DNA of 64,000 nt from Steromphala cineraria. Its lineage: Eukaryota; Mollusca; Gastropoda; Trochida; Trochidae. The translations under genes were made by a program, and so were the position numbers. The stretch spans positions 53,979,727 to 54,043,726 of the forward strand of contig OU744732.1 of NCBI GenBank assembly GCA_916613615.1, written 5' to 3'. The notes under the pieces are model-generated. The model did not search any database, was not told where the DNA came from, and saw only the letters and a list, made by a program, of their open reading frames with translations. Below are positions 35,455 through 45,114 of the stretch, piece by piece (within the stretch, counting starts at the first letter, position 1; the number at the start of each line of letters is the position of its first letter).

Positions 35455-35553
35455 CTAGCGCGGCTCGAACCCGTGTTATCGGGATTATCGAGCTCAGGTC
35501 ACTCGAGGGGAAAAGGCTAATTAATTCAGCGCTTAACCGACCGAGCTACTGCG
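35455..35553 (-). repeat. tRNA-like fragment (SINE head or tRNA pseudogene)
   Basis: On the minus strand an A-box-like TAGCTCGGTCGG (35536-35547) is followed 65 bp later by a B-box-like GGGTTCGAGCC (35462-35472). The 5' acceptor half does not pair properly with the 3' end, and the anticodon loop lacks the expected U33. It is a tRNA-derived sequence and not a working tRNA gene. Confidence 0.6.
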
Positions 35554-35615
35554 GCGATGATAATCATGAGGTTAATTAACTCATTAAGAGTCTCACGTGT
35601 GAAAGGATTACTCAC

Positions 35616-35682
35616 TGCGCATGCCTGGGTAATTAAAAGAACAATGCGCATGCTCATCTCATTAACATAACAATGCGCATGC
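35616..35682. promoter_or_regulatory. Three TGCGCATGC sites upstream of the transposase
   Basis: TGCGCATGC at 35616, 35645 and 35674, spaced exactly 29 bp apart. The sequence matches the core of the metazoan NRF-1 binding site (GCGCATGCGC). They lie 90-156 bp before the transposase ATG. Confidence 0.6.
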
Positions 35683-35771
35683 GTAAGGTGACCTCAGGCC
35701 TCCTTCATTCACTAATCCGCCATTGTTTACATAGCTGTCAACCATTCGTGACCTATTGAACTTCGCTCGCC

Positions 35772-36824
35772 ATGACTTCTCTAACCATCCAATCCGCTGC
35801 ACCTTTCGTCTATGACGAGGTGGCTGACCTTTGTAGGGACAAGGACGGGCTCATTGACTGGCTGATCAAGGAAGGCGTCCTTGGGGATTTCTTTTCCACT
35901 TGTCAAAAGTGTCAGAAGGGGATGATGACGAGGAAGCGTGACTCCTCCTACGGGAAAGATGGCTGGGTGTGGCGATGCACTTACAAGCCTTGCGGCAAGA
36001 AGCTGTCGATTCGCCACAACTCCTGGTTTTCGGGGTCCCATCTGACGATTGTGCAGATAATGAAACATCTGTACTATTGGACGGTGAAGACCCCGAATGA
36101 TGTCGTCAAGCGAGAGCTGAGACTGGGCTCGGATCACACGATCGTCGACTGGAACCACTTCTGCCGAGAAATCTGCATCACTGTCATGGAGAACCTCGAC
36201 ACGACAATGATTGGCGGTCCAGGCAAGACGGTCCAGATCGACGAATCCAAGTTTGGCAAGCGAAAATACCACAAAGGGAAGAGGGTCGAAGGCGTCTGGG
36301 TTTTGGGGGGGATTGAGAGAGAAAGCCGCGAGGTTTTCCTCCTCTCAGTACCCAACCGATCGGCAGAAACCCTTATTACCGCGATCCAGGCCCGGGTGGC
36401 GAAGGGCACGACCATCATCACGGACTGCTGGAAGGGCTACTGTCAACTCGGGAAGCTGGGGTACATCCACCAGACTGTGAACCACAGTATTGAGTTCAAG
36501 AACCCGGAGACAGGAGCCCACACCAACACCATCGAGTCGACGTGGAGGGCTGTCAAACATACTGGACTTCCACGGTCAGGGACAGTCAAGTCGATGTACG
36601 ACTCGTACCTCTTCGAGTACATGTTCCGGAAGAAGTTCTTTAAGCCTGGCTGCTGTCGGTACCGATCCTTTCTTCAGGCCGTGAAGCAAGTGTACTCGCC
36701 GAAGTACGATCCTCCGACGACGTCACTGGCCTCTCCCACCCTGGAAAGCACCACCCCCAGGAAGCCACTTGCCTCTCTCCCGGTGGAGGACTACAGCTAC
36801 CCCCTTTCGCCGCTGTTGTTTTAG
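35772..36824 (+). CDS. Merlin-type (IS1595/ISXO2-like) DDE transposase, intact
   Basis: A single uninterrupted ORF of 350 residues beginning at ATG in CGCTCGCCATGA. The N-terminal third has paired cysteines CQKC and CTYKPC, fitting the zinc-ribbon that precedes the ISXO2-like transposase domain. The catalytic region has QIDESKFGKRKYHKGKR with Asp 157, TIITDCWKGY with Asp 218 and HTNTIESTWRAVKHT with Glu 255. The length is normal for Merlin transposases. GC content is far above the flanking DNA, suggesting recent arrival or different constraint. No terminal inverted repeats were found by eye in the 500 bp on either side, so the limits of the transposon are not set. It would cut and paste short-TIR elements. 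It sits inside the tyrosine-recombinase element on the same strand. Confidence 0.92.
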   Translation: MTSLTIQSAAPFVYDEVADLCRDKDGLIDWLIKEGVLGDFFSTCQKCQKGMMTRKRDSSYGKDGWVWRCTYKPCGKKLSIRHNSWFSGSHLTIVQIMKHLYYWTVKTPNDVVKRELRLGSDHTIVDWNHFCREICITVMENLDTTMIGGPGKTVQIDESKFGKRKYHKGKRVEGVWVLGGIERESREVFLLSVPNRSAETLITAIQARVAKGTTIITDCWKGYCQLGKLGYIHQTVNHSIEFKNPETGAHTNTIESTWRAVKHTGLPRSGTVKSMYDSYLFEYMFRKKFFKPGCCRYRSFLQAVKQVYSPKYDPPTTSLASPTLESTTPRKPLASLPVEDYSYPLSPLLF

Positions 36825-36919
36825 AGAGTGGGATGACTTTGTGAACACTGTACCTACGTGTTACATAAGACAATATGCCCCTAGTGGCACCAGAGACAAT
36901 TAACACGTCTGCAGTTTTC

Positions 36920-37220
36920 TATTGCCTCCGGGGGTAAAGGCAAGTTTTGCCCCAGGGGGGGTATACTTACCCCCATGGGCAAAGTGCAAAATATTTGCCC
37001 CTGGTCTGGAGGTAGGGCAAATCAGATGACCTCGGGGGTATAAATACCTCTGGGGGCAAATCTGTCACGTAAACACCCTACTTTGTATAGTACCCCAGGG
37101 GGCAAAACTGAATATATGACGAGAAAATTATAACCCTAGGTATTGCAATTTCATTTCATATAAACGGAATGCAATATTTGACTTTTGCCTCTGGTGGCAA
37201 ATATACCCCCGGGGGTAAAC
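36920..37220. repeat. Cluster of short G/C-rich palindromes
   Basis: Repeated dyads built from TTTGCC...GGCAAA and TACCCC...GGGGTA. Examples are 36950-36987 (TTTTGCCCC paired with CATGGGCAAA) and a perfect TACCCCCGGGGGTA at about 37204-37217. At least five such dyads occur in 300 bp between the transposase and RNase H regions. Confidence 0.7.
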
Positions 37221-37355
37221 ATGCGGCATGTAATCCTACCTTTAAAGTCTATGACTGATTGCTGTTGTCAGATTTGCATTTATAGAAAGTTTCATGTACA
37301 GGTAGTTTGATTAGTAGCCTCTCTGTGTGTTAATATACATACCAGTTAGCAGCAG

Positions 37356-38189
37356 GTTGTCTTGGCAACAGACGCATCTCTGTACAGGTATGGGGCTATG
37401 GTAGTTAATGGGGAGGATTCAGGTTTATCCCTGGGAGACTACTGGGGGGATGGGGACACAAGACCAATACACTTAAAGGAAGCTGAGGCCTTGCTGAGGG
37501 TGTTGACGTCATTGAGAGACTCGCTTGTGGATCACAGGTTGGATGTGTTAGTTGACAATCAGGCAGTTATTGCAGCATGGAAAAATCAAGGGGGTAGGGA
37601 TAGAAATTTGAATGATATTATGAAGGGGGTGTTCCAGTTGATACTTAGAGGCAATATGGATCTCCACCTAGAGTATGTCCCTTCAGCAGCCAATGTGGCA
37701 GATGCGCCCTCCAGAGCGTTGTCGTTGTCAGATTCCAGACTGTCCCCGGCCTCGTGGTATGTTGTGGAATCGACTTTCGGACCACATTCAGTAGACCTTA
37801 TGGCATTGGACTCCAATGCAATGAGATCTAGGTCTGGATTACCTCTAAAGCACTTCACTCCCTGGCCCACACCCGGCTCTTCAGGCGTGAATGTGTTTTC
37901 TCAACAGTTAGGAAAAGGCGAGAATTATTATGTATTCCCACCCTTTTCTCTCATTTTTCCAGTCCTGTGCTTTCTCAGAGAGAACAGGGTGAACGGATGC
38001 TCTATGGTTGTCCCTATCTTGAGGCCAAGACCAGTTTGGTGGACCAGTTTATTGACTTGTTCAGTAGATTCTATACCGTTAGGTACAGTTTGGGAAAAAG
38101 GGGTGATTGAGACACCCTCAAAGAGTGGTTTCAAGCCTAACACTGCCCTAGCATGGCCTCTCCGAGTATTCAGACTTAGTTTCTCATGA
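37356..38189 (+). CDS. RNase H region of a DIRS-type retroelement
   Basis: The frame opens in-phase after an acceptor-like CAGTTAGCAGCAG at 37343-37355. The RNase H catalytic set is visible: Asp in ATDASLYRYGA, Glu in HLKEAEALL, Asp in LVDNQAVIAAW and Asp in NVADAPSRAL. It continues with SVDLMALDSNA, TPWPTPGSSGVNVFSQ and YYVFPPFSLIFPVL, a connection region typical of DIRS-type polyproteins. It ends at TGA 38187-38189 in frame with the next ORF. The reverse transcriptase that should precede it is absent. It may be spliced to an upstream exon or be the remnant of a truncated polyprotein. Confidence 0.8.
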   Translation, partial: VVLATDASLYRYGAMVVNGEDSGLSLGDYWGDGDTRPIHLKEAEALLRVLTSLRDSLVDHRLDVLVDNQAVIAAWKNQGGRDRNLNDIMKGVFQLILRGNMDLHLEYVPSAANVADAPSRALSLSDSRLSPASWYVVESTFGPHSVDLMALDSNAMRSRSGLPLKHFTPWPTPGSSGVNVFSQQLGKGENYYVFPPFSLIFPVLCFLRENRVNGCSMVVPILRPRPVWWTSLLTCSVDSIPLGTVWEKGVIETPSKSGFKPNTALAWPLRVFRLSFS

Positions 38190-39404
38190 TTGCAGGAGCC
38201 AAGTGGTGTTGATTGGGAGGCTATTGACGTCAGGCTGAGGCAGCTCGATGAAAAGACTCGACAGTCGTCTTCAGTGAAAAGAAAGGCTAACCTTGAGGAA
38301 ACTTTTAAAGTTTTCCTAACAATTTCCCCTTGTGCTAAAGATTTGACACTGCTAACTTGCACCCCATCTGATGTTTGTAGGTTCCTGGTATACAAAGATA
38401 GGGAAGGGAAAACACAGGTACATTCAGTTGATTGTCGCTATATAGGTGAGAGGGGAATTCATGAGTGTGGATGCCCGGTCAGGTTAGCTTCAGGTACTGT
38501 TGAGGGGATGATAAACAGGTTGGCAGGTATTTTTGAGTCCCAAGGTAGGGGTAAGGATTGGGACGAACGACAGGCAAATGGAAATCCAGCAAGGTCAGGG
38601 ACAGTTAGGTTATATTTGAAATCAATTAAAGAGGAGCAGGCAAGGGCACACCTGGTCCCAAAGCAGGCAAAACCCATTTTCATTAAGAAGTTATGGCAGG
38701 TTGCTGTACACATTGATCGGCAAATCTCACGACCAGATATTTCTACTCGGGAGAGTTTCGTATTGTTAAGGGACCAGGCTATGCTGAAGTTGTTATTCTT
38801 TGCTGGGGACAGGGCAGGGGATTTGTCTTTGACTTTGACGCAGGAAGTTAGAAGGCTGCATGATAACTCTGGCCTTTGTTTCAGGCACACATTTGGTAAA
38901 GTCCTAAGGGGGGATGGTAAATGTAATGATTTTGTGGTGAAAAGGTGCGAGGATCTGCAGATTTGTCCTGTGTTTGCACTGGAACGCTACATGAACACCC
39001 TTCAGGGGTGGCAAATCGATTTGAGGTTTGGTTATCTTTTCCGCATTGTTTCAGAGTCAGGAAGAGTGTTAGATCAACCTGTCTCCTATTCTGTCATATA
39101 TGAGCGGCTAAGGTACTATTTGCTTGCTTTGGGTATATATGAAGGAGAAACACCCCATAGCTTTCGGGCGGGTTGTGCAGTTGCTATGACACTTTCTGGG
39201 GCAGCAAGGAACGCTGGGGACCTCATGAGCCATATTGGGTGGTTCACGGAAAAGAGTGCACAATATTACAGTAGGGTAGCTAAGTTGTCGGATGCCGGTC
39301 TGGTTGCTGGTAGATTGGCTGCTCTGTCAAGTTGCAGTGGTGACGTGGAGGCGCAGTATAAAGAGAAAGCTGATAGGGACAGCTTAAACCATGCATTTTT
39401 ATGA
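38190..39404 (+). CDS. Tyrosine recombinase of the DIRS-type element
   Basis: In frame with the RNase H ORF across a TGA. An acceptor-like CATGATTGCAG ends at 38195, so the coding exon probably starts at 38196 (GAG CCA AGT) and is spliced; there is no convincing ATG. An N-terminal helical domain carries a Cys/His motif (CRYIGERGIHECGCP). The catalytic domain has Arg 208 (FAGDRAGDLS), His 323 and Arg 326 (TPHSFRAG), His 348 (SHIGWF) and Tyr 359/360 (SAQYYSRV), the R-H-R-H-Y set of tyrosine recombinases. In DIRS-type elements it integrates circular cDNA without target-site duplication. No frameshift is seen from 38196 to the stop. Confidence 0.87.
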   Translation: MQEPSGVDWEAIDVRLRQLDEKTRQSSSVKRKANLEETFKVFLTISPCAKDLTLLTCTPSDVCRFLVYKDREGKTQVHSVDCRYIGERGIHECGCPVRLASGTVEGMINRLAGIFESQGRGKDWDERQANGNPARSGTVRLYLKSIKEEQARAHLVPKQAKPIFIKKLWQVAVHIDRQISRPDISTRESFVLLRDQAMLKLLFFAGDRAGDLSLTLTQEVRRLHDNSGLCFRHTFGKVLRGDGKCNDFVVKRCEDLQICPVFALERYMNTLQGWQIDLRFGYLFRIVSESGRVLDQPVSYSVIYERLRYYLLALGIYEGETPHSFRAGCAVAMTLSGAARNAGDLMSHIGWFTEKSAQYYSRVAKLSDAGLVAGRLAALSSCSGDVEAQYKEKADRDSLNHAFL

Positions 39405-39801
39405 AGCTTTACAACGGGATTCTGTTTCCATGTCATGGCGACATTAGTTTCAGATATGTGCCAATAGAACGGTACTAACATTAGGGTGGATGCGCGCATG
39501 ACAGGGGAGGGATGCTAGGACAAGGGCAGGCCATAGGCCCATGTCTGTTAGTTGTATTGTGTTTGGTTTTTACTTCATGTTTGGGGCACCATATCTAGTT
39601 TTGCCACCACTCTTGTACATCCTTCAATAATATTATAATGGGTGGAATTACAGGTAAATGTGGATTTTCTTTTGAAATAAATGATGCTTCTGTATATGAT
39701 TGGTTTTGTTGTGTTTATTTTGAGTGTTGGGAGAGTAATGTGCAATGGATAGGGGACCATTACAAATTCTAAATGAGGGAAGCAAAATCCGTAAGCATAT
39801 G
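39405..39801 (+). other. Non-coding segment between recombinase and repeat B1
   Basis: 397 bp. No coding features; part of the retroelement by position. Confidence 0.5.
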
Positions 39802-39875
39802 CACACCAGATCTCCCAGTACTCAATCAGATGAGAAAAGAGTGGAACCAATTAGGGGTCACTGGGGAATCGTTTA
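39802..39875 (+). repeat. Split direct repeat B1
   Basis: 74 bp from CACACCAGATCTCCCAG to GGGGAATCGTTTA, identical to 40123-40196. It directly abuts A2. Confidence 0.93.
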
Positions 39876-39933
39876 GATCCTCAGCGACTCCTAGCGGTGA
39901 AACGTGATATCAGCCTCTTTCTGGATTTGACCG
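39876..39933 (+). repeat. Split direct repeat A2
   Basis: 58 bp identical to A1. It begins the base after B1 ends. Confidence 0.93.
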
Positions 39934-40122
39934 ATCAAGGTATTGGTAGTTTGACTTAGGCAAGTTGACAGACCAATAGATACAGGTGACCTCCAGGAGG
40001 TAGCAACAATCTTAATAACAGCCGTTTGGTGGGCCGCCTTGTGGGATTGAATTATTTTCACCCCCCCACCCGCTCCTAGACAGGGCGGCTAAGACGGGTA
40101 ATGGTAACTCCTTTCTCATCTC

Positions 40123-40196
40123 CACACCAGATCTCCCAGTACTCAATCAGATGAGAAAAGAGTGGAACCAATTAGGGGTCACTGGGGAATCGTTTA
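40123..40196 (+). repeat. Split direct repeat B2
   Basis: 74 bp identical to B1. It probably forms the right end of the element. It is separated from A2 by 189 bp that contain a C-run (about 40063-40070) and GGGCGGC-like words on both sides of it. Confidence 0.9.
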
Positions 40197-40276
40197 ATAC
40201 CCAGAAAGGAACCCGTACAGAGTACTTCTATATAGAGTACGTGGATGCTTACAAGGGGATACCTTATGCATTGCCG

Positions 40277-40560
40277 CCAACAGGTATCAGCTGAATTTTC
40301 AGAATATAGTACATTTGTTACTTAAGTCTCTTCTCTTCATTGCCTCTAACAGTTTAAAGCTGAATTTTCAGAATCGTTACATTTGTTACTAAGTCTCGCC
40401 TCTTCATTGCCGCTCAGCTGAACTTTCAGTACTACTTAGTTCTTCTGACGCCGCTCATGGCTAAAATATTGACCAAGAGTTAAACTCAAACTCACATACT
40501 CATTTAATTCTCTCATTGCCGAAAACTGATATCAGCTCGATTTTCAGTAGGCTTAACTAA
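40277..40560 (+). repeat. Degenerate tandem repeat with GCTGAATTTTCAG dyads
   Basis: GCTGAATTTTCAG or a variant occurs at 40290, 40359, 40417 and 40535. The first three are followed by similar ACATTTGTTACT...AAGTCTC...CTTCATTGCC blocks. CTGAA..TTCAG is a small dyad in each. It lies just outside repeat B2. Confidence 0.65.
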
Positions 40561-42011
40561 ATTGGGCTTCTTAGCCTCTACCTTTAATCTTTGCAATAAA
40601 TGTGCATTGGTGCTCCGAACAACTGTTACACGTCTTGCCAAACTATTGATTATAGGTATGCCCAAAAAGGGTATTTGAAAGAGAGAGAAGTGAAAACAAG
40701 TGAACAAACAGAAATATTAGCATTATTACGAACAATTTCAGTTTAACATTCCAGAACTTAGGTTATGAACAAAGTCACATTTCCTTAGCAGCTAAAATCA
40801 GAGAAAGGAACGCCGACTGATAACCTTGAATAAATGTAGAATATGAATGAAAAAAATAAATAAATGTAACAAACTTTAACACTTGGGAACGTTGCAGATG
40901 TTTCCAAGGAAAGAAAGCGATAAGGGATCACTTGTCATTGTATTCAAACTAACAACTCAACGTGAGAAATACAGAAAATACAGATCAAACCCGTATTACA
41001 CAGAAATCAGTCATCATCTAAAAGTATATACAAACGTCAAATATCTCCAAATATTTTCTCATGTTATTGAAAAGTCTGTTTTATTTATTTCTAAGAGAGA
41101 GCAAGCCTCGGATATTGTAACTATTATCAACTCGTATTGATATCTTTAATATCAGACACTTGGGTGAGATTCTCTATATATCAAGCTATAGGCCTACATA
41201 AGAGCGAAATATAATCATAAAGAATAAGGATTAGAAGAATTGCTTTTTAATTTCTTTGCAAGAGTACTACGTTTCGATGAAGGTGTCTTCATCGGTAACT
41301 GCTAACGAAACGCAGCATTTGTTAAATTGCAAAGCTTTGAATACCATAAGATTTAATTTCATACCACTGTTCATTTAAATTGGGCCTTTTACACTTTAGT
41401 GTGCTTCTAAAAGCAAAAAATCCCTATGTTTAAATGGCTTATCACAAATTCGTCAAACATATATTCTAAGAATGTCGAGATATTCTTAAAAGGCTTTTGG
41501 TTACTTTAGTTCTCTTTGTACATGTAGAATTGCCCATGTATCATGAATCTAAACATAAACAATCTTTAATCTTTAGGCAATGTACAATTTCAATCAAAAG
41601 ATCGAGAAAGAAACGTAGAAACATTTTGTTATCGTAGTATTCTCATTGCCGTTGAAACAGATCTGTTCTATTGAAATCAGTTATAAGAATATCATTATTT
41701 TTCACATGAATTGTAAAGTTAGATTTTTTTCGTGAAATATCAACTTTACCCATATAACGAGGTGAAATAAACCTGGTATTTGGAAAACTACATTTAGTAT
41801 TGTATTTATATTATATGATTTATGATATGAAATATGTAATTAAGATGACTTTAAAACTGGAAAGTTGCTTTCATTTGTTCACATAGCTGAAAGTAGTTCC
41901 GGCACCTCAGTGACCAGTGACGATATAACATTTAGAGGATATTATAAGAATAATTAACGAGTTGCGAGGAATTACGGATTATCTGTCCTGAGTTAATATA
42001 TAACTTATGCA
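40561..42011. other. Non-coding stretch, nothing recognised
   Basis: Short frames without features. Confidence 0.4.
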
Positions 42012-42134
42012 GTGAAATTTCATCATTATCGGTTTCGTTTATACAATGATATGATGTCTCAAAGACGTTACGAATTACATGATATTTGCACTAGAATACA
42101 AAGGTAAGTGAACAAACTTAAGATACGCAGCTGT
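42012..42134 (+). repeat. Dispersed repeat, copy 1 of 2
   Basis: Aligns in the same orientation with 58967-59075. Long shared words include ATTACATGATATTTGCACTA and AACTTAAGATACGCAGCTGT. Small indels distinguish the copies. Confidence 0.7.
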
Positions 42135-44940
42135 AGTAAAATACAAAAAGGAGTTTTAGTAACCAAATATCTAAAACCGTCTACTAAAAACCAGTGTAAT
42201 GTCTATTGTCAAGTAAATTTCTACTACACCTGGCATGATCATTTCTTGATGTGTTTGAGATGTTGCTCGAGGTCATATTGCACGTCAAAGAGCTGCATGA
42301 TAAATTTTTATTCTCGTGTAGTATGATCTATTTATGTAATGCACAGTAACTTTTTCATCCAATATATTAAATGAAAAAAATATTTATTTAATGTACATTT
42401 ATGTAAATGTTCAGTGTAAGATGATTATTTGGCGTTACTTTGTCACGATCCATTCCTTTGAAAAATATAAACTTTTTAACCTATGCTCACAGTGATTTCC
42501 TTGCTGGATAAGCGTTGGTATTATTACATATTTTTAGCTTTTGTTGATATTTAAAGGTCAGTGTTGACGCTTATACAACTGACAACCAAATATTTGATTA
42601 ACTCTGAAAGACTTCCCATGTAATATCATCAGTTTGTAAAACTTTGAATTGGTCACAATTTCTTAACAAAAAAACTTATAGACAAATCCTTTTGACTAAA
42701 GTGTACGTTGATCATACCTTAACTACATATAAAGACAACAGATACAGTGTATGTGACATGCTAGATACATTGCTGGTAGTCTCAAAGAGGTGCATGGGGT
42801 CAAAAATTTAAAATTCTAATTTTCTTCTTTCTGCATAATGTTTTTCAAATTAAACACATTTTCAGCAAACCTTCGGTCCACATCGTCAATATTGGTTAAA
42901 TTAATGATATTACATGCGGTTTTTTTAAGAAATATGTCGATGATTTTACAAGATAATCAGGAAATGTTGTATCTTTTTTATATTTTGGACCCTAGTGTTG
43001 TATATATCCTTGTCAATTAGGTTCTTGTATAATATTAGTATCATCCATCAGTGTTTAAATGATGAGAAAATGATTTTCTTCGTCTACTCTAAAAATGATA
43101 ATAATGCTTTGGTTCAATACTGCTTGAATAAGTTGATCCCAAGCATACACCATATTATTTGTACTGAGGTCAGAAGTTGCGTTCTTTCACTAAAATAAAT
43201 TCAGTCTTACAACAATTCCCTTATATGAGGATACTTTATGCCTTTGATTAATTAGTTTGGAAAAATATAACACACCATTTATCTCAATTCATGATGAACC
43301 TTTAATATCCAATTTAAATTGCAACCAATATAGTACATTGCGGCGTTATTCATTAAATGTGTAAGGTGTAATCATGCATTGGTAAACAATTTATTTAAAT
43401 AGTTCTATTGTTGCATGGTCAGTTGACATATAGTCATACAATAAATACATTTATATATCTTTCTAACCATCCTATAACAATGTGATTGTAACCGCTTAAA
43501 AGATAAATAAGCTTTCTTATAACACGACATGACAATCAATCTATGCCAATAAAAAAAACGAAAACGAAAGAACAATAGCATTAAAACTAAACGAACCTAA
43601 TTTTTCTCTTCAACCTGATACTCCTTCGAAATGAACAGTTCAAATGAAAACTCTAGCCAAATGTCTTTCAAAATATATTAATGGTTATGGTAATAGTACA
43701 TCTCAATCTCTCTTTTATAATTTGGGGCTATTTCGATTAAAGTGAATCTTAGACCATATAAAGACCATATGGTGATGAGGCAATATGTATAACAAAACGT
43801 TTTGGTTTTTTGTTCTCTAATGATAATTTCCAGAAATCGAGTGGATCCTTTTGGTTGTTTCTCCTTTTGCTTTAAACATACAAATAGTGTGTTTAACTTA
43901 TCAGTAATACTCAAGGTAAACCCTAAAATCGTAAGCCCCCTTTTTTAAGTAATTTGTTAATGACAACATCATTAAACAGCTAGGATGGTTTGACATGTTG
44001 CTTCCTTGCTTTGTGCTTAGTGTTATTGAGTTGATAAACGAAGAATGTTATCACTTGCCATCAGGAGTGAGGCCAGTAGTGAAACTGCACCAAATGACTT
44101 GATAAGATTAGGAAATGTTGGACATTGCAATTAGATCAACAGCTGCATGGAGATTAGATATGGTTCTTTTTTGCAAATATATATAAGAATTTAAGATAAC
44201 AATGTAACCTGAGACCATAATATACAACTAATTTTGATTTCGAAACTGTTTCTCTTAAAATACAATGAAATCAAGGCAATTCAAGGGAATTGATATATCA
44301 ATAAATCATAAGCATTGTAAATGCTTTTCTAAAGCATGATATTACTCATATCAAAGCGTCTTATCCAAAGAACGTGATAGCACTGTACACACTCAGACAA
44401 GCATTCTCAAATCCCAAATAACATTAGTTTAATAATTCTCATATTTGAAATCTAAAAACATCCTGTAAAACCAAATCAGTTCGTCCAAGCTCAAACTCTA
44501 GCAAGGGAATTACTTTGAAAACTAATCTGGAGCTGGACAGTCATGAATTCACCTACCAGCCGGTCAGGCATTAACCTCTTAGAGTTTTAATCATTCCAAC
44601 GCTATAAACTCTAATAATGTTCTTAATCGACTATTTGAAAATTCTATTTAGCTGTATAAAGTTCATTAGTCCATTTTTTCATCTGGTCATTTTTTTCCAG
44701 ACAGCAAGTTTTACTTTGATTCGACAATAAGAGGGTGGACATTTCAAATTAATTCATAAAAAAGGCATCATATCATATTTGATTTCACCTAAAATAAAAA
44801 ATTAGAAGATAGAAAATTGAGTACAAGTGTTTATTATATGACAAGCGTTGAGAGACTGAGTTTTCTCAGTTCTAGGAAAGTGTTCTCGCCACTGAGTGTG
44901 ATATCACTTTTTCAAGTCAGTGAAAATATCACAAAGAGGA
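42135..44940. other. Non-coding stretch, nothing recognised
   Basis: 2.8 kb of AT-rich DNA without a recognisable gene or repeat. Confidence 0.4.
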
Positions 44941-45033
44941 TGACGTCATGTGAACAATGGTTTGACGTCACTTCTACAGTCAACGCGACGTCATCGCCGT
45001 CGCTAAGTTACGATCAACAATGGTATGACGTCG
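44941..45033. promoter_or_regulatory. Cluster of four CRE-like TGACGTCA sites
   Basis: TGACGTCA at 44941-44948 and 44963-44970, CGACGTCA at 44986-44993 and TGACGTCG at 45026-45033. Two are preceded by AACAATGG, suggesting local duplication. This is the consensus for CREB/ATF-type bZIP factors. A frame on the plus strand (44817-45101) is open here but has no recognisable features. Confidence 0.5.
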
Positions 45034-45114
45034 CCAGAAAACTCTCGAGTCAAGACCTTTTGAACGTAAATTACCACATTTACGACCACAGAGACATATA
45101 ATAAACAGAATATC

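Larger units (their letters stand above)
33451..40196 (+). mobile_element. Tyrosine-recombinase retroelement with split direct repeats, RT missing, Merlin nested
   Basis: Bounded by split direct repeats: A1 33451-33508, B1 39802-39875, A2 39876-39933, B2 40123-40196. B1 and A2 abut exactly, as expected when the internal junction copies the joint of a circular intermediate (PAT/Ngaro-type DIRS elements). Inside are RNase H and tyrosine recombinase coding regions, in the order those elements use. No reverse transcriptase is visible. The 3.8 kb between A1 and RNase H instead holds a GC-rich exon-like ORF, a tRNA-like fragment and an intact Merlin-type transposase. A2 and B2 are separated by 189 bp. 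Boundaries are inferred from the repeats; the reading order is firm, the exact family is not. Confidence 0.75.

Noticed and set aside
35455..35553. Functional tRNA gene
   Set aside because: Box sequences are good, but the acceptor stem does not pair and the anticodon loop lacks U33.
44817..45101. 94-codon plus-strand frame as a gene
   Set aside because: It has no ATG at its start and no domain. The repeated CRE-like sites explain the sequence better.
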